Assembly: GCA_021413735.1 (NCBI GenBank)
Contig: JAIOPV010000033.1
Coordinates: 1 to 40,863 of the forward strand
Direction: 5' to 3'
DNA from: Planctomycetota bacterium
GTDB taxonomy: Bacteria; Planctomycetota; Planctomycetia; Gemmatales; Gemmataceae
Length of the DNA: 40,863 bases
Shown: piece by piece, positions 8,248 to 16,217 of the stretch
How positions within the stretch are numbered: the first letter of the stretch is position 1
Layout: the number at the start of each line of letters is the position of its first letter
Notes under the pieces: generated by a model
What the model was told of the DNA's origin: nothing
The model's database searches: none
The model's input: the letters and a program-made list of their open reading frames with translations, nothing else
Translations under genes and position numbers: made by a program

Positions 8248-9249
8248 ATGGGATCCCCTGACGTCATGCTTCCTCCAACCAGTACCCCAGACGGCCGAAC
8301 AACATCGGACGACGTGAAGGGCACTGTGTCTGCGCAAGCAGGCGACACTCAGTCCCTTCCACACCTTCAACGGGAGATTCCAACTCCCCCGCCCAACGAA
8401 CCCGCGCCGCCACCAGAAACCGGCGCCCGCGTCGGAACTTACGTCCTTCGCGAGAAGCTCGGCGAAGGCGTGTCCTGCCACGTCTTCTGTGGCTGGGATG
8501 AAGCGACGTCGACTCGCGTCGCGATGAAGATCCTCAACTGGGCGAACGTCTACGACCGCTCGGCAGCGCTGAAGCAACTCCGAATGGAAGCGGCGGCGCT
8601 TTCGCGAGTCAAGCACACGCTCGTCGTTCGCTTCATCGACTTCGGCTTCGACCCGCGTTGGCCATACCTTGTCACGGAATTCTTCGAGGGCCAACCCCTT
8701 GGCGAAATTCTCCGCTCAGGTGGAGCGTTGCCGCCAGCGTGGTCGCTGTACATCATCTCGCAGATGGTCGATGCACTCGGAGCGGTTTGGCGAGCCGGAC
8801 TGGTTCACCGCGATGTGAAGCCCGACAACATCATGCTCGGGGCCAACGGAGCCATCAAGCTGATCGACTTCGGACTGGCGAAAGCCGACGCCCTCCAGGC
8901 CCAACGCGAAAACCTCGGAGCGGAACTGGCAGGCACAGCCGCGTACATCTCGCCCGAACAAGCGAAAGACGCGAGCCTCGTCGATCTGCGAGCCGACATC
9001 TACTCGCTGGGTGTGACGCTTTACGAAGCACTCACGGGGCGGTTGCCGTTCGAGGGTCGCAACCGAATGCAGGTGATTTTCCAGCACCTGAACACGGCCC
9101 CGGTGCCGCCAGCACAGCGAGTTCCTGGGATTCCGCCGCTGGCCAGCGACGTCTGCTTGTGGATGCTCTCAAAGGATCCCAACGACCGACCCCAGAACTA
9201 CGAAGAACTCCGACAAGCGTTCGACACTGTCATGAGCGTCGTTCGCTGA
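8248..9249 (+). CDS. Soluble Ser/Thr protein kinase (Hanks type)
   Basis: A 333-residue protein consisting of a Pro-rich N-terminal segment of about 60 residues and one kinase domain. Visible subdomains: Gly-rich loop LGEGVSCHVFCG, ATP-anchoring Lys in VAMKIL, catalytic loop HRDVKPDN, DFGLA, and the activation segment GTAAYISPEQ, followed by DIYSLGVTLYEALTGRLPF. There is no transmembrane segment or C-terminal sensor, unlike many planctomycete kinases, so it is probably cytoplasmic. The start is uncertain: ATG 8248 or 8266; the frame is open further upstream to 8089, but that part overlaps the preceding gene's end. It converges on another kinase, with a palindrome between them. Confidence 0.88.
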   Translation: MGSPDVMLPPTSTPDGRTTSDDVKGTVSAQAGDTQSLPHLQREIPTPPPNEPAPPPETGARVGTYVLREKLGEGVSCHVFCGWDEATSTRVAMKILNWANVYDRSAALKQLRMEAAALSRVKHTLVVRFIDFGFDPRWPYLVTEFFEGQPLGEILRSGGALPPAWSLYIISQMVDALGAVWRAGLVHRDVKPDNIMLGANGAIKLIDFGLAKADALQAQRENLGAELAGTAAYISPEQAKDASLVDLRADIYSLGVTLYEALTGRLPFEGRNRMQVIFQHLNTAPVPPAQRVPGIPPLASDVCLWMLSKDPNDRPQNYEELRQAFDTVMSVVR

Positions 9250-9261
9250 GTTGGGTTTGCG

Positions 9262-9320
9262 ATTGGTATCGCCGCTTGCGGCGCAGCGCTCCCGAGGGTG
9301 CTACGCCGCAAGCGGCGAAA
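9262..9320. repeat. Twin-hairpin palindrome between convergent kinase genes
   Basis: CGCCGCTTGCGGCG (9270-9283) and its inverted copy CGCCGCAAGCGGCG (9304-9317) face each other across 20 bases. Each arm is itself a perfect 6-bp stem with a 2-nt turn, and flanking bases extend the outer pairing imperfectly. The same arm recurs at 17505-17518 and 18862-18903. It lies between two gene 3' ends and could act as a bidirectional terminator. The architecture is that of REP/REPIN elements. Confidence 0.7.
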
Positions 9321-12059
9321 TCATTTCACGGGCTTCGGATTCACCACCGACCACACGAAGATGCCATCCGCTCCGGTCGCGACAAGGGTGTTGCCATCCG
9401 ACGTGAACTGGATGTCGTGAATCTTCCCGGTGTGCCCGGTCACGTCGTCACTCTCTTCGGGCAATCCCGGCGACTTGCGGATACGGATTCGCCCATCTTC
9501 CCCCACTGCCGCGAAGATGGTGCCCGCTGGGTTGAACGCGCCCCGGACGATCTTCATTTCGCGCCCGACGCTCCAGTTCGCGGACTCGTCTCTTTCCAGT
9601 TCGTAGGCGAGGGCCGACTTCGTGCCGATGGCAACGATCCGGCGATTGTCGCCCGCAAAGAGCAGTTGCACGGGATCGCCTGTGGGGACGGTTGAATAGT
9701 TGCGAATACCCTCGCCCGAGTTCATCGACCAGTTAGTCATTTCTGCCTCATGCCAGGTCGCGAGCGATGCTCCGGTCGAACTGAACGCACCCAACCGAGG
9801 CGGCGCGAGGCCAAGCTGAAACCGACACTTCCAGCTATCGACATCGAACACTGCCGTTGAGTCAATTCCCGGCCGAACGATGGCCAGATGCTTTGCCGTG
9901 GCGAGTGTCGAATCGAAGAGGAACTGCGAATTCGCGTCAACCCGCAACACGGCCCCGTTCTCGTCGGTCAGCGTCTTGCCATCGGCACCCGGTGTTGCGA
10001 CGTTCCGCACAAACACCCAGCCCGCACTGACGAGAACGGAGCTGCCATCGGGACTATACCCAACCCACGACGGACGCAGTTGCAGTTCGGGAACCCTCAG
10101 CGGGGGAAGCATCGCCTCGACGACCTTCACAAGAACCGCACACCCACGCAGATCCAATTCAGCCATCGGCACGTCGAACAACTTGCTGCCGTTGGAGGCC
10201 GATACCACCTTCGCGCCTGTGGGTGTCGCCACCACGAGACGCTGACTATCCGGGCTGAAACCGAAGGCATTCGGGTTAGTGCCAGGTTCGAGGTCGAGTC
10301 GAACTTTCGCCGTCGTGTTCGAGAGGTCCGCAACAGCAAGAAACGCCGTGGATTTGTCCGCGAATCCGCCGATGGCGATCGACTTCCCCTCTGGCGAAAT
10401 CCGCAACGTCCCGAGCTTCGCTGCTGGGATCCTGATCGCACGCACGAACTCGGCGGTCTTGCGTTGCGGCGACTCTTTCGTTGCCATGGTCGCCGTGAGG
10501 GGTGGTTTAATACCACCCGGACCGAACAACAAAGCCAGCGCGACGATGCACACGACCATGACCTGCGCACCGACAACGACCAACGCCACAAGTTTGCGAG
10601 TGGTCCACCACGATTGCTTGTTTGCAGCAACGCTTGCTGCCATTGCCTGAATCGCTTCCGCTTGGCGTTTCTCCTGTTGGTCGCGATTCGCTTTCTTCGG
10701 AGAGACATTCACCGTCTGCGACTGAACCAATTGCCGGCGTGGCGTTGGTGGCAGCGCAACGCGGCCGAGTGCTTCTAACCGCACGGCGAGTTCGGCAGCG
10801 TCCTTCAGGCGGTTCTCGGGATCGTGTGCGGCACAGTCGCCGAGCAGTTCGATGAGCGATTCCGACACGCCGAGCCGACGCAGCGTTTTGGCGTAATCGG
10901 CGCCGAGCGTCGCGTCGAGTTTCCCCGTGAGCATCTGGAAGCCGATGACGCCCAGAGCGTGAACGTCGTCTCGCGGATCGGGCGATTCGCCGCGCTGCTG
11001 TTGCGGGCTGGCATACAGGGGCGTGTACGACCCGCCCAACTGCGACATGATCGAATGCGTCGAACCCATTCGGCTCGCCTCAAGCGCCAGCGACGCAGCG
11101 GCCGCAACGCCACCGATACCGAAGTCCGCTACACAAAGGCGGAAGGCAGAAGGCGGAAGGCGGAGTTCAGAATCCAATTCCGCCTTCTGCCCTCCGCCTT
11201 CCACCTTCCCGAGCAGCACATTTGCGGGCTTCAGATCGCGATGAACCAACGGCGGCGCAAGCCGATGGAAGTGACCGACAGCGCACGCAAGTGTCTGAAG
11301 TGCTGCCAGCACACGCTTCACACGTTCATCCGCCGGCAGCGATTGCCACGCCAGCACGAGGCCGCTCAGGTCGCCCCCCGGAACGTATTCGTACATGAGC
11401 CAGGGAACATCGCCTTCGAGATGTGCGTCAATCAACTGCACGACGTTCGGATGTCGGCCGTGCTCCATCACGCGATTGATGAGCGAACCTTCGTGCCGCA
11501 ACAACCGTTCGCGGGCAGTGGGATCGAGTCCGAACTTCACCGCTCCTTGAAGTGCCGTGAGAGTCGGATTGCGAGCGAGCCAAACTTCGCCGAAGCCGCC
11601 AGAACCGAGGAACTCGATCAGTTTCCAGCCAGGCTTGCCGGGTAGTGAGTCGCCAGCCCGAAACTTCGCGACTCGCTGCGGCAACCGACGAAGGAGTTCG
11701 GTGGCGCCGTTGAGGCTGAAGTCGGCGGGAACGGTTTTGCCGCTGGGGTCGTCGGCTCGCTTCAGCGATTGGCGGATGGTTCCGGGGATCTGTGTGAGGT
11801 ACATTTCCAGGGCGATGCGATCTTCGACGGGTCCGGCACCCGCGACGTCTCGTGCGACCTCGGCAGCGGTGCGTTTCACTTCGTCGAGGGTGGCGTTCGC
11901 GGTGGAAAGGACTTCGTTTCGCAGGTCAGCGGCGCGTTTGCGTTCTTTCATGCGCCTGACGGCATCGCCTGCGATTTCGTAGAGGTATGGGGCGCCTGGA
12001 ACGAGTTCGGCGAGACCGCGGACGCCTTTGTGCATCACCGCTTCGGCCACGCACTGCAT
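9321..12059 (-). CDS. Membrane Ser/Thr protein kinase with beta-propeller-like C-terminus
   Basis: About 912 residues. An N-terminal alpha-helical region (LAELVPGAPYLYEIAGDAVRRM) precedes the kinase domain: FLGSGGFGEVW loop, Lys in GAVKFGL, HRDLKPAN, VADFGIGG, and SYTPLYASPQQ in place of the usual APE region. A Gln/Ala-rich linker leads to one transmembrane helix (LVALVVVGAQVMVVCIVALAL). The C-terminal 370 residues have repeated blades such as GFSPDSQRLVVAT and FTSDGNTLVATGADGIFVW, typical of WD40/YVTN propellers. An extra stretch of about 25 residues between VLLGK and CVADFG is encoded by a palindrome (11138-11198). Start choices are ATG 12059 or GTG 12071, the latter with GAGGG nearby; the frame is open to 12152. 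Confidence 0.88.
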   Translation of the reverse strand: MQCVAEAVMHKGVRGLAELVPGAPYLYEIAGDAVRRMKERKRAADLRNEVLSTANATLDEVKRTAAEVARDVAGAGPVEDRIALEMYLTQIPGTIRQSLKRADDPSGKTVPADFSLNGATELLRRLPQRVAKFRAGDSLPGKPGWKLIEFLGSGGFGEVWLARNPTLTALQGAVKFGLDPTARERLLRHEGSLINRVMEHGRHPNVVQLIDAHLEGDVPWLMYEYVPGGDLSGLVLAWQSLPADERVKRVLAALQTLACAVGHFHRLAPPLVHRDLKPANVLLGKVEGGGQKAELDSELRLPPSAFRLCVADFGIGGVAAAASLALEASRMGSTHSIMSQLGGSYTPLYASPQQQRGESPDPRDDVHALGVIGFQMLTGKLDATLGADYAKTLRRLGVSESLIELLGDCAAHDPENRLKDAAELAVRLEALGRVALPPTPRRQLVQSQTVNVSPKKANRDQQEKRQAEAIQAMAASVAANKQSWWTTRKLVALVVVGAQVMVVCIVALALLFGPGGIKPPLTATMATKESPQRKTAEFVRAIRIPAAKLGTLRISPEGKSIAIGGFADKSTAFLAVADLSNTTAKVRLDLEPGTNPNAFGFSPDSQRLVVATPTGAKVVSASNGSKLFDVPMAELDLRGCAVLVKVVEAMLPPLRVPELQLRPSWVGYSPDGSSVLVSAGWVFVRNVATPGADGKTLTDENGAVLRVDANSQFLFDSTLATAKHLAIVRPGIDSTAVFDVDSWKCRFQLGLAPPRLGAFSSTGASLATWHEAEMTNWSMNSGEGIRNYSTVPTGDPVQLLFAGDNRRIVAIGTKSALAYELERDESANWSVGREMKIVRGAFNPAGTIFAAVGEDGRIRIRKSPGLPEESDDVTGHTGKIHDIQFTSDGNTLVATGADGIFVWSVVNPKPVK
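11138..11198. repeat. In-frame palindromic insertion inside the kinase gene
   Basis: Two 21-bp arms, 11138-11158 and 11178-11198, are complementary at 20 of 21 positions around a 19-nt centre. The left arm holds internal GGCGGAAGGC-type repeats. It is translated on the minus strand as part of the kinase, at about residues 288-308, between the catalytic loop and DFG. The length keeps the frame open. A conventional kinase has only a few residues here, so the palindrome looks inserted. Confidence 0.7.
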
Positions 12060-12177
12060 GAGCACGATCACGGCGAAAGCCCTCGATGGTGGAGTGCTGC
12101 GTGTCGGGTGATTCGTTCGCTGCTGGAAAAGATTGCGGCGAATTCCAACCAATCACGCCGTGAGCAACCAGAATCGC

Positions 12178-12756
12178 TTACTTGAGCGTTTTCAGGTACT
12201 CAACCACAGCGGGACGCTTCTGGTCTTGGGCGATCTGGAGGGCTGTTCGGGCAGGAATCGCGGGACACTTCTCCACGGGTTTCCCACCGAACGATTCAGG
12301 CCCAGGGTCGGCATTGTCGGGGTAGTATTCGGGAAACGCCATCGTCTTCGCGTCGAGCTTGGCTCCGGCTTTCACCAGTCGCTTGACGACATCGAGGTGT
12401 CCCTTCTCCGCCGCAAAATGCAGTGGCGTGTATCCGTGGTCGTCGGCCGTGTTGACATCCGCTCCCTTGTCGAGGAGGTAGACCACGACCTTTTCGTTGC
12501 CATACCACGCTGCGAGTTGCAATGGAGTGCGGCCAGTAGAGTGTGGCTTTCCCGAGGGGAACCGTGGGAAAATCCGCTTCGCATCGACGAGATTCGGATA
12601 CTTCTCGATGATCGCGCGAACGTGAGCCAGTTCGCCGTCCGTAGCGAAACGGTGCAGCGCCGCGATGATCGCAGCCTGAAAGGGATCGTACGGAACCAGT
12701 TGCTCTCCGGGATCCGGTTTGACGAACATTAGCAGAACGAACGCCGCGGTTATCAT
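12178..12756 (-). CDS. Ankyrin-repeat protein with N-terminal membrane anchor or signal
   Basis: A 192-residue protein. Residues 1-13 (MITAAFVLLMFVK) are hydrophobic and could be a short signal or anchor. Ankyrin repeats follow: a degenerate one (LHRFATDGELAHVRAII), then GRTPLQLAAWYGNEKVVVYLL and GYTPLHFAAEKGHLDVVKRLV, and a final partial one (RTALQIAQDQKRPAVVEYL) after a 30-residue Pro/Gly-rich insertion. Ankyrin repeats mediate protein-protein contacts; no enzymatic domain is present and the partner is unknown. It is 118 bp upstream of the kinase on the same strand, so co-transcription is possible but unproven. Confidence 0.82.
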   Translation of the reverse strand: MITAAFVLLMFVKPDPGEQLVPYDPFQAAIIAALHRFATDGELAHVRAIIEKYPNLVDAKRIFPRFPSGKPHSTGRTPLQLAAWYGNEKVVVYLLDKGADVNTADDHGYTPLHFAAEKGHLDVVKRLVKAGAKLDAKTMAFPEYYPDNADPGPESFGGKPVEKCPAIPARTALQIAQDQKRPAVVEYLKTLK

Positions 12757-12919
12757 TGGCTACGCTCTGATCGGGAGTCGTCCGGAACTCAAGCACCGCC
12801 TTTGTTATACCCCCAGCGGGATCATGAACGCAACTAATCAGACGATTGGTAGACGGGCACGTTCGCACATGGAATAATGCACCGTTCACTCACCGGCACC
12901 ACCTTCGGAGCAACCCGCT

Positions 12920-14416
12920 ATGCCGCCCACCGTGCGGGCCGAAGACCTGCCTGCTCAGATCGACCCCGCCACACTCGCCACAACCGCGTACCCCGACCCC
13001 ATTGCCGACGTCGGCCGTGGACTCATCCGCAAGTTGTCTTGCCTTGTCGAGTGTCCGAAGGAAGTCAGCCCGTTCCTGGCTCACGCGATCCGCACATGGA
13101 TCAGTCCGCACGGGCTGAAGGGCACCATCATCGATGCCCGTGCCGAGACCGGCGAACGCACGCCGTTGTCGTCAACCGGGTTGGTCGGCAACATGCGGAT
13201 GGCTGTGGCGAAGGTTGCGTCGGGGCCGGTTGCGAACACCGTGCTTCTGTTGCCGCATCTCGATCTGCTCGCGGGCAGCTCCGGGCTGATTGGCGAAGCT
13301 CGCGAACTGATCGCGTTGCTGGTCGAGAATCCTGATTTGCTTTGGGTCGGGTTCCGCGATCCGGCCGTGCCGTTGCCGCGACTGCTGGAGCAGTTGCCGC
13401 TCAATCGGGTTCGCGTCGGCGGTGTTCCGTTGCAGCGACTGCGCCACCTCGTCACGCAGCGAGAGGCCCGCAAGTTCGGCGGCGAGATCGACCTTGGCCG
13501 TTTGCATCGCGTGACATCCGGGTTGAACGTCTTGCAGTTGCGGAAGTATCTCGCGGCGCTCGACCGCGAAGATTTGCCGGCGGGATCTGCGCCCGCGTTC
13601 ACGGAGTTTCGTCGGCTCACGCTGTCGCACGGCTTACCGATCCCAGACGAGACGTTCAACCACATTGGAGGCTATGCCAGCGCGAAGCAGAAATTGCGTG
13701 AAGAGTTGCTCGACGTGTTCGATCTCGCGGACAACGCCGCAACGGAATCTCAGCGTGATCGTCTAGATCGCCTTGCGCCGCGTGGGGTGTTGTTGGTTGG
13801 GCCGTCGGGTGTGGGGAAGCGGTTGATGGCTCGCGCACTGGCGAACGCCATGAACGGTGTGTTCATCGAAACAACCGGGGCGGAACTCAAGAGCCGATAT
13901 CTTGGCGGCAGCGAGGAGAACCTGCGGTTGCTGTTCGCTCGTGCTCGTGCTGCGGCGCCTGCCGTGCTGCTGTTCAAGGAACTGGACGCATTCGCGGCAC
14001 GTCCGACTCGCGGCGCAGCGGAGCCGTCGTTGTTCCTGCAACTGCTGCAAGAGATGGATTCGCTACCGGCGGGCGAGCGTGTGATTCCCGTGGCGACCGC
14101 ACCGAGCGCAAACTCGCTCGACGCAGCAATTGTGCAACCCAGTCGCTTCGAGTTGGTGGTAGAACTGCGGCCGCCGTCGCAGGGTGACGTGTCGGCGATT
14201 GTCGAGAAGATGGCGACGCCGTTGGGGATCACGTTCTCGACGGAGTCGCTGGCGCGCACGACGAAGTTGATTGAGTTCAACCAGACTGCGGGGCCGCCGT
14301 TCAACTGTGCGAGACTCTCGGCGTTGTGTCGTTCGCTGGCTCGCTTGCGTGCCCGCATGGGAAGTGTTGACCCGATTACGGTTCCCGAAGTCGAACGCAT
14401 CTGGGCGGGGTTGTAA
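12920..14416 (+). CDS. AAA+ ATPase-like protein with altered Walker B
   Basis: 498 residues. The C-terminal AAA module resembles the FtsH/p97/proteasomal-ATPase clade: Walker A GPSGVGKRLMARALA (about residue 293), pore-loop-like SRYLGGSEENLRLLF, Walker B region VLLFKELDAF, and PSRFELVVEL at the arginine-finger position. In Walker B the Mg-coordinating Asp is replaced by Lys while the following Glu stays, so hydrolysis may be impaired. The N-terminal 240 residues contain LLLPHLDLL and look like a second, degenerate AAA-type domain without Walker A. No transmembrane segment or protease motif is present. It may be a remodelling or scaffold ATPase. The product and substrate cannot be named from sequence. 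Confidence 0.8.
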   Translation: MPPTVRAEDLPAQIDPATLATTAYPDPIADVGRGLIRKLSCLVECPKEVSPFLAHAIRTWISPHGLKGTIIDARAETGERTPLSSTGLVGNMRMAVAKVASGPVANTVLLLPHLDLLAGSSGLIGEARELIALLVENPDLLWVGFRDPAVPLPRLLEQLPLNRVRVGGVPLQRLRHLVTQREARKFGGEIDLGRLHRVTSGLNVLQLRKYLAALDREDLPAGSAPAFTEFRRLTLSHGLPIPDETFNHIGGYASAKQKLREELLDVFDLADNAATESQRDRLDRLAPRGVLLVGPSGVGKRLMARALANAMNGVFIETTGAELKSRYLGGSEENLRLLFARARAAAPAVLLFKELDAFAARPTRGAAEPSLFLQLLQEMDSLPAGERVIPVATAPSANSLDAAIVQPSRFELVVELRPPSQGDVSAIVEKMATPLGITFSTESLARTTKLIEFNQTAGPPFNCARLSALCRSLARLRARMGSVDPITVPEVERIWAGL

Positions 14417-14464
14417 CCGCTGCTGTGCGAAGGTACGCTTCATGGCGACCTGGAGAAAACCGCA

Positions 14465-15100
14465 ATGACCTTCACGACGCTGAACGATTTACTTGCCCGA
14501 TTCGCGGACTACGCGCCGGAACGGATTCGGCTTCGTCCAACGCCCGGCACAGCCACAAAGGAAGACGTGCTCGACATCGACCGAGCCGAGGGGAAACTCT
14601 GCGAACTGATCGACGGCGTCCTTGTGGAGAAAGCCGTGGGATTCAAGGAAGCGCTTCTCGCGACGTGGCTGAGTACGCAGTTGAGCGTCTTCGCTCGGCA
14701 ACGCGGTCTTGGCGTTGTTCTCGGGGCGGATGGCACGGTCGAGTTGTTCCCCGATCAGGTGCGAATCCCGGACGTTGCGTTTTATGCGTGGGCGACACTC
14801 CCTGGGCGTCGCATTCCCGATGAGCCGATTCCGGAGTTGCATCCAGATTTGGCCATCGAGGTTCTGTCGAAGTCGAACTCACGCGGCGAGATGTTCGCGA
14901 AGCGAAAGGACTATTTCTTTGCAGGGGTGAAACTGGTGTGGATCGTCGATCCTCGAACTGAAACGGTCGCGGTCTATACTTCGCCCGATGATGCCACCAC
15001 GCTCGCGGGCACCGACATCCTCAGCGGCGGCGACGTGCTGCCGGGATTCACTGTCGCCGTTGCGGACATCTTCGCCGCCGATCAGCCACCAACTCCGTGA
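14465..15100 (+). CDS. Uma2-family (DUF820) restriction-endonuclease-fold protein
   Basis: 211 residues with the Uma2/DUF820 pattern: a beta-rich segment CELIDGVLVEKAVGFKEALLA, VRIPDVAFYAW, then PDLAIEVLSKSNSRGEMFAKRKDYFFAGVKLVWIVDPRTETVAVY. The Asp of IPDV, the Glu of IEVLS and the Lys of KRKDYF form the usual PD-(D/E)xK nuclease core. The ATG overlaps the stop of an 8-codon open frame at 14443-14467 (ATGA), which may assist initiation but is probably chance. Uma2 genes occur in large families in planctomycetes and cyanobacteria and their cellular role is unknown. It ends 10 bp before the convergent PLP-enzyme gene. Confidence 0.88.
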   Translation: MTFTTLNDLLARFADYAPERIRLRPTPGTATKEDVLDIDRAEGKLCELIDGVLVEKAVGFKEALLATWLSTQLSVFARQRGLGVVLGADGTVELFPDQVRIPDVAFYAWATLPGRRIPDEPIPELHPDLAIEVLSKSNSRGEMFAKRKDYFFAGVKLVWIVDPRTETVAVYTSPDDATTLAGTDILSGGDVLPGFTVAVADIFAADQPPTP

Positions 15101-15110
15101 AGCTGCTCCA

Positions 15111-16043
15111 TCACACGAATGGCTTGAATAACTCAGTCGTGAAGTAGCGTTCCATCCGGTCGGGGAACACCGTGACAACCTGTGCGGAGTCGCCGAGTTT
15201 TCGCTGCACTTCAACCGCTGCCCGGTAGTTCAACCCGGAACTCGGGCCAACCGGAAACCCAAGCCGAATCAGTTCGCGAGTCGTCGTCATCGCATCTTCG
15301 TCTTGCACTTCAACGGTCACCAATCCCGGCACTCGCTCCGGTCGGAATATCTCCGAGATGGAATCGGCCACGCCCGGAATACGCGACGAGAAACTACAAC
15401 ATTCCGCGTCGTGAGTTCGTGTGAGATTCACGGGTCGTGCCAGCACTGGCACCACCTGACAGCCGCTTTCACGCAGCCCCTCGAACAGGCCGACAAGCGT
15501 GCCGCCGGTGCCGACGCCCGAGACCACCGCATCGACGCGGCCACCCGGAATCTGATCGACCATCTCGCGAGCCGTGCTGATGCGATGTGCCTCGGCATTG
15601 TCCGGATTCGCAAACTGACGCGGGAGGAAGTAGCCCGGTTCAAGCCCGAGCCGTTCGACTTCCGCGATGGCTCCCCGGATGCCGAGTTCCCGTGGGGTTG
15701 TCTTCACTTCGCCGCCGTAAGCCCGAATGATGAACACGCGCTCGCTGCTCACGCCTTCCGGCAGCACCGCGAGGAACCGCAGTCCCATCTGAGCGCACGC
15801 CAACGCCAGCGCGATGCTCGTGCTTCCGCTCGACGCTTCAACAACGCGATCTTCGCACTTCAGCCGACCTTGCCGCCAGGCTTTTTCGAGGATGAAGCGG
15901 GCAATGCGATCCTTCGTCGAACCGCTCGGGTTCAGGAATTCGAGTTTGCACCACACCGTCGCCGACTCCAGTCGAACGGGAACGAGTGGTGTCGCTGCGA
16001 TGCGGTTGATGTAACGATGATGACCGGGCAACTCGGCAGACAT
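15111..16043 (-). CDS. PLP-dependent cysteine synthase / cysteine desulfhydrase family enzyme
   Basis: 310 residues, fold-type II PLP enzyme. Lys44 in NPSGSTKDRIA forms the Schiff base, GVGTGGT binds the PLP phosphate, and PSSGLNYRAAVEV is the C-terminal signature. The substrate loop is EASSGSTSIALA instead of the SGNTG of O-acetylserine sulfhydrylase. The Asn-to-Ser change resembles Cds1-type cysteine desulfhydrases and some cysteine synthase homologues, so the preferred reaction is uncertain. GAGGAG lies 6 nt before the ATG. No cysE or cystathionine lyase gene is adjacent to fix the pathway. Cytoplasmic; no signal peptide. Confidence 0.85.
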   Translation of the reverse strand: MSAELPGHHRYINRIAATPLVPVRLESATVWCKLEFLNPSGSTKDRIARFILEKAWRQGRLKCEDRVVEASSGSTSIALALACAQMGLRFLAVLPEGVSSERVFIIRAYGGEVKTTPRELGIRGAIAEVERLGLEPGYFLPRQFANPDNAEAHRISTAREMVDQIPGGRVDAVVSGVGTGGTLVGLFEGLRESGCQVVPVLARPVNLTRTHDAECCSFSSRIPGVADSISEIFRPERVPGLVTVEVQDEDAMTTTRELIRLGFPVGPSSGLNYRAAVEVQRKLGDSAQVVTVFPDRMERYFTTELFKPFV

Positions 16044-16091
16044 GGCAACTCCTCACGGGTGCCCATGTTGTACGGACCAGATAAGAGATTG

Positions 16092-16192
16092 AACCACAGA
16101 GGCACAGAGACACAGAGAAGACAAGAGAGAATCAGAGTTTGAAAACCAACTCCTCTCTCTCGTCTTCTCTGTGTCTCTGTGCCTCTGTGGTT
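16092..16192. repeat. Long inverted repeat of the AACCACAGAGGCACAG type
   Basis: Perfect 31-bp arms at 16092-16122 and 16162-16192, with imperfect pairing continuing inward through AAGAGAGA/TCTCTCTC. The arms are purine- or pyrimidine-biased with repeated CACAGAG units. It lies between the 3' end of a prenyltransferase-repeat gene and the 5' end of the PLP-enzyme gene, so it may terminate the former. The composition differs from both neighbours, which suggests a mobile or amplified element. Confidence 0.8.
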
Positions 16193-16217
16193 AGTCCTGA
16201 TTTCGATTCAGAACAGC

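Noticed and set aside
8658-9695. Plus-strand open frame of 345 codons
   Set aside because: Out-of-frame reading of the first kinase and antisense of the second; Arg/Ser-rich shadow.
14443-14467. 8-codon open frame overlapping the Uma2 start by ATGA
   Set aside because: Too short to call a gene; may be chance, so not listed as a feature.
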